Under the pieces are notes generated by a model. That model did no database searches and was not told the origin of the DNA. It saw only the letters and a list, made by a program, of their open reading frames with translations. A stretch of DNA of 64,000 nucleotides from Setophaga petechia (taxonomy: Eukaryota; Chordata; Aves; Passeriformes; Parulidae), in NCBI GenBank assembly GCA_024362935.1, contig JANCRA010000005.1, forward strand, positions 21,694,235 to 21,758,234, read 5' to 3'. The position numbers and the translations under genes were made by a program. Below are positions 1-12,849 of this stretch, piece after piece; position 1 is the stretch's first letter, and each line of letters starts with the position of its first letter.

Positions 1-523
1 AATAAAAACGTGGTGATTCTCTTTAGACTGATACACACTGTCCTTGTGATTAAAAATGAAAAGTATTGGTAGACAAAGCATCCTGTATGATCTGAGGCAC
101 TTGAGCCTTTTGCTAAAGAAAAACCTGAAATGAATCTTGGGTGGATCAGAAGTCCTTGAATTTAGAACTTAGCATTACCATGTTCATTCCTTCTTATACC
201 TGCTGTAGAGAAGCAAACATTCAGCTTATTCAGTGTGCCAGTTATCACCACTGTGATTATATACAATAGTGAACACATGCAAACAGAACACAAAAATTAC
301 CTTTTCTAGAATTCTACCCCTGATCCTTACAAAAACTCCCTACCCAAGCCTTTTTTTCATTCAATGAAGGGAGAATCACTCTAATCAAATGTTATTAGTC
401 TGGTTAACCCCATCTTTTGTTCGGGTATTAAAATAACAGGTAATATTCCAGACTAGTATAAGCTCAGAGAGAAGAGTTTTTTAAAACATTATTTTTTAAA
501 GACTGAAAAAATAAAAGAAAATC

Positions 524-545
524 GGGGGGGGGGGGGGGGGGGGGG
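524..545. repeat. Poly-G run of 22
   Basis: An unbroken 22-base G tract follows an A-rich stretch and is flanked by ordinary AT-rich DNA. It could form G-quadruplexes. It could equally be a read or assembly artefact in length. Confidence 0.9.
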
Positions 546-3500
546 TTGGTCACTATTAAATGCATACATAATGAAAAATACATGCCTCTTTTATCTGTGG
601 ACGTATCACAGAATTTAGCCTGAGATGGAGTTCATTTACAAAAATAAAATTAAAGCTGATTTTAACCAACTCTTCAGAGCACTAAAGTCCAAAGCATACC
701 AACAGTCATAAGACATTTATTACTCAAAAGCAGCTGAAAGGACATTACCCCAACAAGCCATGTTTCGGAAGATGTACAGACACACCTTCCTTAGCCAGTC
801 CTGGGCAACCAGGCATTGGCAGAGTCATGACATCAAGTTTGTCAATCCTGCTGCCCAAGGAATGTTTTTCCATCTCAGCTATTATGCCAGTGATGGAAAT
901 TAGAGTGGCAGCAGCATCCTTGAACTGAAGAGTGCATTTCTGAAAGCCACAATATTTGGAGGACCTTCCCTTCAGCCCCAGTGTGGCAGCCCTTGGCAGA
1001 AGCTGAAGAGAGCAACAGCCAGACAACCCACATCTGTCCTTGACACACCCTGACCAGAGGTGGGAGCAGCACCTCTGGAAGGATCTTACAAGCACTAAGC
1101 CAAGTTTTCAGTGCAGCAGTACTGGCTCAGGGGGAAATCTCAGAGCTTTAACCTCAACATACTATTCCAAATACATAGCTGGATGCTCCACTATGGATAT
1201 GAACTTACAGCTATTTAACACTTCATTAACACGTGTTTAGCAGCTAAGCTTTTCGATATCCTATATTTTTATCAAGCTACCTTCTAAGCCCAAAAGCAAA
1301 GATAATGGAGAATGAGCATTAGTTTCTCCAAGAAAGGGCAAAAGACAACTAAATATATTCTTACACATTTGGTATGCATATTTTTGGGAGTTATACAACT
1401 TAAGTTCTGCAAGGCAATTTTCTGAACTTTCACTGACAAACAAATCTGATCTGAAAAATCTTACATCAGCAGGGTTGGTTTGCAGATGTTATTTGTGCCA
1501 TTTATTTATCAAAAATAACTAGAAAATGTTTTTAAAACATCATTCCAGACTGTACAAATAGGAATGTGACATGGGCTGTCTGTTTTACTTATACTGTTTT
1601 ACTGCTTCGTATTCTGAGCAAACAGAGAGGCTATTTTCCCCAGGGGTTCAGGAGGGCATACTATTTCATTTCTTCAGAAAATTGTATCTCTGGATTTCAA
1701 TCTTTTTAGCTAGATATGACAAAATATGATATCAAGAACACTTATGCTTTTTATCAGCTCTATTTTCAAAGCATAAATAATAGATCAGTATATATTTAAG
1801 TCAGGTGACCAAGTCTTATTTCTGAAATCAAATAAGCATTTTGCAATTTTTAAATGATGCTGTACATTTTCACTACAGCATCATTATGCCTTTAAAATGC
1901 TTTCAAAAGACTAATTTATAAGCATGAAGTGAATTTGAAGATATTTCACTAGTGTTAATAATACCTCACTCAGGTAGCATTCAACTTTCTGAATTCCTGG
2001 GTTAATGAGGCAAATAAATCAAAATTAAATTGGCCTAGGGAAAAAAATCAAACAAAATTGCATCTATTACATTATATATTCTGAGACTCCTCCAGTACTG
2101 TTCACAATGGCAAACAATATTCCAGCTCTCAGAATCATTACACTCACTCTGAATCAGAGATTAATCTCACAATCTGAGATTTAAAATCAAATAGATCAGA
2201 CTTCATGACTAGACAAACATAATGCCTTGTTATGATGTATCAGGAGTATTCAACAAGATGTTGTGCACAGTCTTAGCCAAGTACTTTCCATTAAGTGTCC
2301 ATAATTTCAGCTGCCTCCCATTTCTTCAATGATTCAACCAATTCCTTCCAGGAGGATTTTACCATTGCAACCTACTAGGTCTTTTCTTTTAAGATAAGCC
2401 TTAAAAAGAAAATATATTCTGCAACCAGGCTATCATTCACCATTTTTTAAAAAGCCCCAAAATCACATAGATCTAGGCAAATAGCTGAAACAAACAAAAA
2501 TCCTAGCATTTCTGAAAAATAAATACTTCTAGTCATACTGCTATAGTATGAATCATGGAAAAAATATTACCTTCACCCCTTTCTCTAAAATATGAAGGGA
2601 AATATTTTATAGATACTATAAAAAAGATCCTACTGTTGGGGACTACCAGTGTTGTCAGCTCTTTTTAAAAAAGTGGTTAATAGTATACAATATAGAAAAC
2701 TAAAGCAGCCAAAGTTGTTACCAGAAATAATAAACTCAGCATGAGCAAATAACAATCAACAAATAATGACATGCAACGAGTAGTTGCCATTGTTATCCCC
2801 TAATTACTTGTAGACAAGTAACAAATCCACTTCTCTACCCAGAGTCACCTACCTGCACAAGGGCAGCCTTTCAGCCTAAGGAACTTTCTACAAACATGGA
2901 GCCCCAGCTGCCAAACAAACTTCCCCACTGAGCTGTCATCACCTGGTAAGTCAGTAGCATAGACCCAAGACTTCCACATATACAGTATTTACATTTTTTC
3001 ATGGAAAACACTGCAGAAAAGTAGACTAGGTGTTTTTTCCCCAAAATAAGTTACTACTGGCTGTTAACATTTAAAATTTAATGGCAGTAAAAAAACAAGT
3101 CTACTTTTTTGCATATTTTAAAGGAATTAAGGGCCCAAGTGCCCTTAAGTGGCACAGGTCAAAAGCAACAAGAAACAAAGCAAAACCACAGTTGCACGTT
3201 GTCCCCAGGTAGCACCTTCCTTGTGGCTTTGCAAAACAATTTGTATGGTCAAGAGCTTTCTTAGGAGCAAGTTATATGGTGATCCAATAAATTTGTTTTG
3301 ATTTTACTCCCTGGGGACAAACACCACCACAATAGCTACCTGCTAGAAAAGAGTGACCAAAAAAAGACAGCCTTCCTTCCATTGCATTAGAAAATATTTC
3401 ACTTTTATCAATCTATAACAAGTGCACATGTACAGCAAGTGAGCAGCCTCCACAGGCAGGAATTAAAAGACAAAGCCAGCCTAGCAAAAGCACCCTCTGC

Positions 3501-6500
3501 TCATGGTAGGTTGGGAAGGGAGTGGCTCCTTTCAGTCCCTATTCCACATCAGCCACTGGGCTCAGCTGCCTCCTGTGCCCCAGAATGACCAAATGGTTTT
3601 AAGGACTAGGGGTGCACATTTTTGACAGTTTAAAGAGTGCAATTCCAAAAGGTGTTGATTTCACCTCAGTATAGAAGAAAATAAGCACTTGCCCAAGGTC
3701 CTGAACTAAAGTTCACTGCCTAACTTTGGCATACCAACACCAGTCAGTGCTTGGCTGCTGAGGAGACAGGTATTTTACAAGAACATGAAGTTCTACTTCA
3801 AATTATCCCTTTGAGTTTAGGTTGTGACAGACAAACTGACAGAGTCACCATGCAATGGTTATTCAATTGCTTGCTCAGAATGACACAGTAATTTTATTCT
3901 GATTCTTAGCTCACAGAACAGAAACCACAACTGCTATCAGTCCTCTCAAGGCCTTATGCTCTTTGGCAAGGAGTACTGATTTGTGTTTTTATAGCACTAC
4001 CAGGTAGTGCTTGTGCACAATCATTATCCAAATAATTTATAACAACAAGTGAGAAAGAACATTTGGAAATAAACCAAATGCATCCTCATCTGCTCAGAAA
4101 AAAGATGAAACATTGCTGGGGCACCTAAAAACAGCCTCTTAAATCAGTATGTGATGCACGTCTGAGATGCTCTGATGTTCTGAAAGGCACCTAAAAGCAT
4201 GTAAACTTGCATTATTACCATGCACATAACCAACTCATGAGTATTATCATGGGAGCAACATGAACACAGTGACATGTCAACTGCCTGCAGGATCAGGCTT
4301 TGGCCATAAATTAGAATATGAAATTTAGATTAGATTAGAACATAACAAAAATGTTTAAAGAAACCCTTTCAGAAAATAAAAGTATTGTAAAAGCCAATGG
4401 CACCATTCTCCTTTCTACCACTAAAACAATGTTAATTTAAAAGTCGAGATTCATTTGAAAACATTTACCTGTAAATCAGAAAGTCCCCAGAGATTAATTT
4501 CTGCACTTATGCTATTTGCAAAAAATATTTAACTTAAAGGCATTCCTTTTTTCCTGAAATAATTGCATGCAAGATGAGAACTAAAACACAATCTGAAGCG
4601 TAGTAAAGGTAATTGCTGCACTTACTGCTGGTGTCATGTTGATGTATTACTACGTATCAAAGGTCACAGTTCTGTACTCATACATTATCAAATTTGAAAG
4701 AGCAATATTCGAATCTGACCAACCTTTAAACTGCCCGGAATCTGTGTGAAAATGGATGCAGGCTAACTTGGCTTAAAAAAAAAAAAAATGAACCCATGTT
4801 TGGGAAGCTGAGGGGTCAATCAAGCCAGACTGACAGGGTTACGTGTCACTTCTGTGCATCTAATACCCTCTTAGATTATCAATGAGGTGCAGTACACTGA
4901 TCACAAGCTAAAGCAGCTGTGCTAATGAAAATGAAACAGTCTGAAAAAACTAGGTAATACAGGCCTGTGACACAGGGCAGTACCTCGTGGACAATAATGG
5001 AGGAATAAGGACATAAATCACCATTTAGATACAATAAAAGCTGCAATACCCACCCTGAAACGTCTATGGAATCGTGGGCCAAAGTCAGCACCTTCACAAC
5101 TCCACAATTCTCTCTGAAGCTGCCACATATTTTTAATCCTGAGTCAAGGCAGGTTTCCCTGCCTCTACCTCAGCACACACAAAATTTTGCAGTCCTGTGC
5201 CAGGCTGACCTTTGAGGGTGGAGAGCTGGTGGCTCATGCCATGAGCCAGGAGTTCTCACAATTGGCTGCAGCACAGACAAATGGGTCCTATCAGAAACTA
5301 CTCAACCTTGAACAACTTTCTTCTCCTACATATGCCAGTCCAATTGGAGGGCAGGGGCTGCATTAAAGAGGCAGGGGCCCCCTCATCCTTGTTTGGTAAC
5401 ATATGGGGTCCTCAAAAACACCCAGATAACTACAAAACTCAAGTTGATTAAGTACACCCAGCACAGAAGGAACTATTATACAGAATTATCACCTCAAATC
5501 ATCAATTAAGCTCAGGCAAATAAATAGCTTTTTCATGATCAGTTTTTTCCTCAAGAAATTCGATACACAGCAAAGACAGCATATATTCAAATAACAAGCT
5601 ATGCAATTTCATTTCATATGCTTTAAAATTTGCTTCATTTGGTAAAATAGTAAATTTCAAAAGGGGAGCACAAGTTCAAATATTTTCTCAATTACAAGCA
5701 GAAAATCTAAGACAGACATTTCAGGAAGTCTATTAGAGCCTAAGAATTCACACTAATTAATGTTTTTGCCATTGATTTTAATGGAATTTCAAATGCAGGT
5801 GATGCATAGTCAAGGCTACATCTAGGATTAGAATGATTAAAGATAATATTTCTGATTAAAAATAATATTTATAGTACATAAACAAACATACCCTTTACTA
5901 ATGCAACAAGGTTATTACAACAATAGCATCTATAAATATACAGGTACTCCTGTTTAAATAAAAGCCCACTATACAAAAAATGCAAGTACAAACATTCCTA
6001 AAGAAATAACTTTCACATTTCCTTTAAAACAGAATTCAAAACAGTTTTCTTAAAAAGGAATTTTCTTGGTGGTTTTGTAAAATGTTTTTGAGTGCTGAAC
6101 AAGTCAAAAATTAAGTTTCATCAACTGAGCAGAACTCCTTGAAGTGATGCAAGGAATTAGTGGGCAGACCACTTGAGAAGAGCTGGAAGGTCTTTGTTGC
6201 TTGAGTTTTCTACAAATCCAGCTTCTCTATTTTCATTGCGGCAGCAAAATGGAGAGAGAAAGAGAGAAAGAATGATTATTTCAATATAAGTTTACAAATT
6301 TAGAGATGACTTTGAATTTACAAATTGAACACCCAAAATTGTCAGCTCTCCAGTATCTGCACCCCTAATTTTCTCCTATATCTGATTATCTTGGGATTTT
6401 GCTGCATGTATTCTTCTCTAGTGGCTGCAATCTCCCTTTTGCAAATTATTTTTGTCACACAACAGAAGGAGAATACATGATTTCACAGTGGCAAAGGCTT

Positions 6501-6905
6501 ATGAAGGCTTTCAGGCACTCCTGAAAACATTAGTAATTGTTCACTGAAAATCCTAGCAGTACAGTGCTAGGTACCTACAGTGGCAGTCCTGAAATAGGTT
6601 TATTCCCACAGTGACTACTGTGAGAAATAACCAGTATTACAAGACTTGGTCACATCATCCCCTTCCACCCAAAAATTTAAGTCATGATCAAATTGATTTT
6701 ATGCAACCTTGAAAGTTATATTATGATACAGTGCTTTAGATTTTTCACTGTTGCAAAGTTAAATAATCTACTGAGAATCTTTCAAGTGTTTGCTTTAATC
6801 TCAAAACCCCATGGTTTGGGAACAAATTATTGTATAATCAATACATTTCATTTTAAAGCTCTTCTCACTATCCTGCCTATCATATACTTCTCTAGGTCTT
6901 ATTCT

Positions 6906-6985
6906 TCATAGAATCACAGAATCGTTATTCTTTCAGAGAAAAGATTGAATGTGACCTGACAAGACCCCAGAGAGGCCCACAAATC
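6906..6985 (-). mobile_element. Probable CR1 3' terminal scrap
   Basis: CATAGAATCACAGAATCGTT matches the inverted terminal repeat of CR1. The following bases (AAAGATTGAATGTGACCTGA) match only loosely, so the extent is uncertain. Confidence 0.5.
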
Positions 6986-9900
6986 AAAAGCAACGGTGAA
7001 GTCAAATTCCTTGAGACTCGCAATCTTAAGGGACAACTCCATTTCTTATTTTTTTAAATGCTGGGGGGTAGCAGTTGCCATTGTTAAACACCATTGGAGC
7101 TTATCTGATTTAGACAATGTTGTGCAAACAAACCTCTAGTAAAAACCCGAGGCTAGAATTCCCACCTGCTCAAGATGCCATTCTTCTCCTACAAAGGCCA
7201 AGAATCCAAAGCAGGGAGTACACTGAATTTCAGACTACCAGACAAGCTCAACTAGGACACATTTCTGATGGAAATTTACAGTCTGTCCTCTGAAGAAACA
7301 TTGGTGCATGACTATACAGCAGGATCTGGAGCCAGCCAACCCCACCAGCTGTAATTCCTTGCCTTCAACACCTTCCACAAACCTGAGACATATGAATTCC
7401 ACCTAAAGACCACACCATGGAAGAGAAGAGCACTGCCAAAGACGAGTAATCATTTCACATACATTTCCCTGTCAGTGAATCAAAACTTTCTGACAACCAC
7501 CAAAAATCTCTGTCACCCATATACTGCCATTAAATACATTCTTAAGCAATTATATGAAATCGCATGCCATCAATCAAACACAATCCACTAGTCATGGAAC
7601 AACCTTTTATTGCCCTCTCATTTTAAATCTAATCCCTCCTGTAAGGCTATTTGCCCAAATTATTAGGAACTTTCAAACCTGCAGTCTTTATTCCTGGAAA
7701 ACTTATTCTCCTCCTAATGTCTCTGCACTTGATGTATCTGCAGCCTTTTTTTAAATTAGCCTGTATTAAGGATATATTTTCTGTACAGTCTCCTTCAGAG
7801 GCTCACTACACCAGAAATCTGGACATGGTTGCATTTTACCAATTCTAGAAGGGAACTGAAACATGAGATGCTGACTTCTGAGGCATTAACTTTCAACCAC
7901 ATGACTGGACAGGAAAGAACCTCTTAAGAGAGATTAGGGAAAAAAAAAACAAACTAAGCCAAAAGCAGGCTGTAAGACACGGAAGGAAATGAAGCCCTAA
8001 AGATTTTGCTTGAGAACACTCAGGGAACTGGTGAATTATTATTTGCCAAAGCCACAAAATGAATCTTCAAGGCTATTGTTCTAGTGCAGCATTCACAGAC
8101 AGGACATCCCTTACCCCACAAACAGTTTTCCTCATAGTAGAATATCTAACAAAACCTCACTCCAGAAGCAGAAAAAATAAGGAGAAATAGCTTATTTAAA
8201 ACTTTCTTTACATCCAGTACTCCTGTACTGAATGTGTTTAGACTTAAAATGTCTTTAATTTTTGTAAAGTCTTTAATAGCAGACTTAGCTACTGAATAAT
8301 GAAAGTTTCCCCAAGCCTTCTCACTCCTCCAGCACCACAAAACCACAAGTGCACAAACATTGCTAAGTTCAGAAGCATATACCAACAAAGAAGTGTTTTT
8401 CCCCAGCCTTTAGGTTAAAAAACTTTGTAAGTCTCTCATAATAGCTAGACAGCTTTTTTCTACCAGATTTTTGTCATATGCTTATTCTGGAACTATCTAT
8501 AAAAAGCAAACAAAATTCTCTAAATAAGATTCCTTGTCAATTCCATCCTTATTATTTCTGACATAGGAACATGATAGTAACCTGAGTTACATATTGCCAG
8601 GTGGTAACAGCCAAATCCTACCACATTTTCTGAAAAAATCTCTTCAAGCTAATCTTTCTTATCTCTTGATTAAGACTTGTTTCTAAAAGAAAAAGAACAC
8701 TATCCCTCCCTTCTCTCCCCCAACTGTTTCACTCCATCATGAAGTCCTTCCATTGGCTTCTACTCATGCAACACATGGGGTTCAATCTTCTTAACTTCAA
8801 GGCAACCATACCCACCCTTAGTCACTTGCTTTTGAGAATCTCTAACCATTCCTAAACCATCAGCTTTTGCATTACCTTCATTTTCCATTCCTTGGGAGCG
8901 TCTCTTTCCTGCATGGAGGCTAAACAGATTTCTTGAGAAATCACCATATCAAGAATACACCTAATGTTTTAATTCAAGTTGTCCAAGGAAAATCAATTGT
9001 GTTCTCCTTTAGAAGAAGCATTAGAATTCAAAATACTATTGCCTTTTTTAACTCACTTCTAAAGTAAAATGTAAATCTGACTGCCTCATTTCAATTTATT
9101 TTGAAGTAGAACACTCATTTGTCTTTTGTGACAGTTTTTACACGGCCAAGGTAACTCCTCCCCAGTTTATAAACAATAAGTGAATAAAGGACATTTCTAC
9201 AGTTACTCATAATATTCCAGAGTCAATAAAAACACATCAACAAGCTTGCTAAGTATTACTTCACCACCCCACTCAATTTTGCTTTTCTTCCTGGCCACAG
9301 AAAGAAAGCAGGCTCCTATAACATTGTAGAAGCCTAGTCCTATGAAAAATCTGAGTACTTCTGAAAAAATTGAGGTTTGAGTACATGCCAAGATGTCAGA
9401 AGACAACAAAATATGGAACCACAGTATTTCTTTAATCTTCCCTCTACTTTCTACCATTTCCTCATTCTTAAGAGTCAAACTGCAACTGGATTAAATATGA
9501 CAATTGCTCTACTTTTTTTGTCTACATACTCCTACTTCCAAGGCTTTTTTGGTGTTACAAAGAGATGACTAAGTGTGGTTAGTGCTGTTCATTTACATGT
9601 ATTTTTGGATTCAATTCCTCTTGGACAGGTGCCTTTTACTATTGCCACAGTTACAGTACACAGAAGCCAAGAGGCAACTGCTGCAGAAACAGAATCCTCC
9701 TCCCATATTCGTATCAGGATTGGGCACCAACACTTGGCAGGAGTAACATGTGAATGCTTACTGTAAAATGAGAACAGCTCAGTCCATAATGGTCATATGT
9801 ATCATCATGAGCCTGAATTCACTCACAGATTAACCCTGTGCGCCCTCATTTACTAGAGCTGCTTTAAAACCCTGAAAAATTAGAAAGTTAAAAATAGATT

Positions 9901-11879
9901 TTTCTCTACCAAAATTGTAGGACATCTTTTACGTAATCATCAAGCCTTCTGAAGCAGTTAATAGAAATGACTGCTCATACACTTATTTTTAAGTATGAGA
10001 GTCTTATAGGACAATTCTATCATGCACTTAAAAAAGAGCTAAATCTTCCCGTGCTCAAAGGTTGTAGGTATTTTTAGGTCACAAAGCAGGTTTTTCACAT
10101 TCTAAAAAGTGTATGTTCTCACATCAGGTTGACTGTCTCTACTTGATATATTCAGTGATATATGAAACAAAAAGTACCAATCACTTCTGTGGAAAGTTCC
10201 TCATGTCACATTTAAGAATCTTGGGAGAAATAATTCCCCACCCCAACCCCTCCAAATACTTTCTTTTTTTCACAAAATAATTCATACTCCCAAAATCCTA
10301 AAAACGTCTGTTTCTTCAGCAAAAGCAGGACATGTGATAATATACATGTTCCAGGCTAAAAAATTTTAATATGTAGGTCCAATATCAAGTTTTCTCAGTC
10401 AATTCTATAGATATTACATACATTACAGCTGCTTGCCATGGAAAGACCTGAAATTACTCAACAAAAGACCAGACACTTCAGATGCACATTTTTAAAAGGA
10501 AGTAATATCTATGCCTAGAGTAACCTTAAGTTCTGAACTGACAGTAATTCATGCCTTCATCTCCCATATGATGGATCAGGATATCAAATTTTACTTCCTT
10601 TTAGCACTCATAATGTAAGTACACCCAACAATTTACTGTGCTGAATTACTCACATGGTCTGTGATTTGTTTTCTCACCAAAGAAATAAGCCTTTAAGCAG
10701 ATAAATCAGCGAGGCACAAAATGCAGTGTAGAGATTAGCAACTTATAAAAAAATAAGTAAGCTTTGCCACCTTTCAGGCAAAATTGCTTCCATTTAAAAT
10801 AAATTCTGTAATCTAAAATATATGCTCTCAAAGTATTAAAAAATTAATTCCCCTATCACTTTGTACCCCGTACTTTTCTCATACTGTAAGACATGTCCTG
10901 AAAAGGGACTGTTTTCTTTGTACTCCCAACTAAGACAGTCACACATAAAATGCCTATTTGCTAATTGTTCATGTAAATATAGACAAACACCTATCAGTAC
11001 TCCTTTAAACATGCCTACATTCTGTCTATTAAGATGCTAAATAAAATATTAATTGCAATTAATACAGTGAAACAGAAAAAAATTCCTTCTTAATCTAAAC
11101 ACAGACCACACTTGTTTCTGATTGATGCAAGGCTGAGCTTCTAAACTATCCCTAAAGAATCAGGAAGTAAAGCATGCAGTTGAGAAAGAAAATTAATTGG
11201 TGTTTTCCATGTAATAATTATGTCCTGTATAAAGACATGGATACTAAGGTCACATTGAGAAACATGCTTTTCTTGTAGAGGACTCTCAAACTACTAAGAT
11301 TGAGGGGTTTTATTATCTTTACAGTGTAAAAACCATTTCCCTTTGGAACTAAGACATTAGATTAAAAATGGTTTTGAAATTTGCCTCTCCCCGTAGTGAG
11401 GTACGTAACACTGTATAAAATAAAATTTTTATCGAAAATATTACTAAATCAACCAAGTCACATATGTTCAGCATTTATTTCTAAAAAAATCTGATTGACT
11501 TAGGTACCTCACAGACACCAGAAAAGTCCAATCCAGGATCCCAGCTGTTACATTTAACAGGAAATGTGTAACAAATGTTCTTATCTTAAAAAGCAATGCA
11601 ATTTTAAAAAATTACATTTTCAGTAATCCAGTAGCAAATATTCATTGCAATTGTAACATTAAATAGTATCAACGAGCTTTAGGTACAGTTAGAAAAGCCT
11701 TTTGGCAAATGCACATGCACTTCCCCTTTTCATGAGGATCTATTTCTATCCTATCAAAGCCACCTTAGCTACAAATAGACATGCTCCTTTTAAGGTGGCA
11801 CATTCCTTCTGAACTTGCACTGTAACTGTAGATTAGCTGCATACAGCAGAACATGAATTCTCTTCAGTTTTAGGAATCA

Positions 11880-12652
11880 CAAAGCAAGTATTGCTGCTAG
11901 ATGTCTTTATTTTCCTTTAACAAAATACACAAAGGCACAAAATTCACTTATATCTTGTCATTATAGTACAGGTATAAATAGTGCTTTGTATTCAAGTACA
12001 ATCAAGTGCAGAGACTTCTTATATTTCATGTAAACACAAAACAGTTTTGCATGTAGGTGCCTCTGGTTCATCTGCAACGCAAACACCAAAGGAGATGCCA
12101 TTTATCCAAGTGCCATTTAACTGAATTCTGTCAAGAAGTTAGACAATGAATAATATTAACACCACTGCATTGACACTTCCATATGCTTAAGTCAAACGTC
12201 AGATGACACTGTAGCTTGTAAACATCTGTGTATTAAACGTGTACTCAATCCATTTGAACAGGGCAGCATTCAAAAGCATCTGAAGTTCACTAGACCAAAC
12301 CTACTAGGTCAATTGCCATCAGTAATTGCTCTTAATGTGTGACAGCTAAAGAGATGTCAAATTGTAAGTCAGTCTTAGCAAAGCTTGTACTTTGAAGTTT
12401 TTAAATATGCAAACTGAACAAGGGCTACAACTGTTAGACTTCAACCAACTACACATTCTATGTGTTAACTTAAAGAGACATGCTGAATTTACAATACCCA
12501 CTTCTACACATTGCTTTGACACACTGTGGCAGTTGAGGCAGTTTAAGCCCAAGCAAGATTTTTAAGTTGTACCATTAAAAAAAGCTCACCTGAATAGTAA
12601 CAACAGGCATGAACAAAGCTAAAAACTAGCTACAGAAGGCACTTGAAGTATT
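11880..12652 (-). other. LNPK: Probable LNPK 3' UTR
   Basis: This is the stretch between the stop codon and the first well-formed poly(A) site on the minus strand. It is AT-rich, unspliced in appearance and free of recognisable transposons. Its 3' end is set by the AATAAA at 11911-11906, with cleavage expected 10-30 bases beyond. Longer 3' UTR forms using later hexamers, such as one near 11470, remain possible. RNA evidence would be needed to fix the end. Confidence 0.6.
11906..11911 (-). terminator. Poly(A) signal AATAAA for LNPK
   Basis: On the minus strand the context is GGAAAATAAAGACATCTAGC, followed within 30 bases by a T/G-rich stretch (CTTGCTTTGTG) that fits the downstream cleavage element. 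It lies about 740 bases after the stop codon and is the best-formed site in the first kilobase. Confidence 0.6.
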
Positions 12653-12657
12653 TTATT
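12652..12657 (-). terminator. AATAAA hexamer overlapping the LNPK stop codon
   Basis: The last codon GAA, the stop TAA and the following AA together form AATAAA. If used, cleavage would leave a 3' UTR of only about 10-30 bases. The downstream sequence lacks a clear GU-rich element, so use is doubtful. Confidence 0.35.
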
Positions 12658-12849
12658 CTGCTTTTATTAAAGATTCTTCACTTTGTTCAGCTGAAGCAGA
12701 TTCTGAAATAGCCTCTTCGGTTGTTGACATGTTTTCTGTTTCTTCTTTTTCAACTTCTTCAGGTAGCTTATCATTTAGATGTTCAGAACTTGGTGCTTTA
12801 TCATCTGTGTCATTTGTCTCAACAAGCTGGGCCCTATCATCTTCAGATT
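12653..12849 (-). CDS. LNPK: LNPK last coding exon (residues 353-417 and stop)
   Basis: Acceptor CTTTTCACAG; reads [20 protein letters not shown] and ends SEESLIKAE then TAA. It is an acidic, low-complexity tail of Glu, Asp, Ser and Thr. Human ends ELSGESLTAE, so only the very end (ESL..AE) and some scattered motifs (DDK, ETEN) are shared. It joins exon 12 in frame (G|AA). The stop overlaps an AATAAA hexamer. I cannot exclude a small extra exon in the 7.4-kb intron before it, but none is needed for the frame. Confidence 0.93.

Larger units (their letters stand above)
1..11879. other. Downstream flank of LNPK, no supported gene
   Basis: AT-rich DNA with the poly-G run, a probable CR1 scrap at 6906 and short A-runs. 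Open frames up to 116 codons (minus strand, 1095-745) match no protein I recognise. By synteny this is the side that in mammals leads into the gene-poor regulatory landscape centromeric to HoxD; I cannot recognise any named enhancer in it. Confidence 0.6.
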
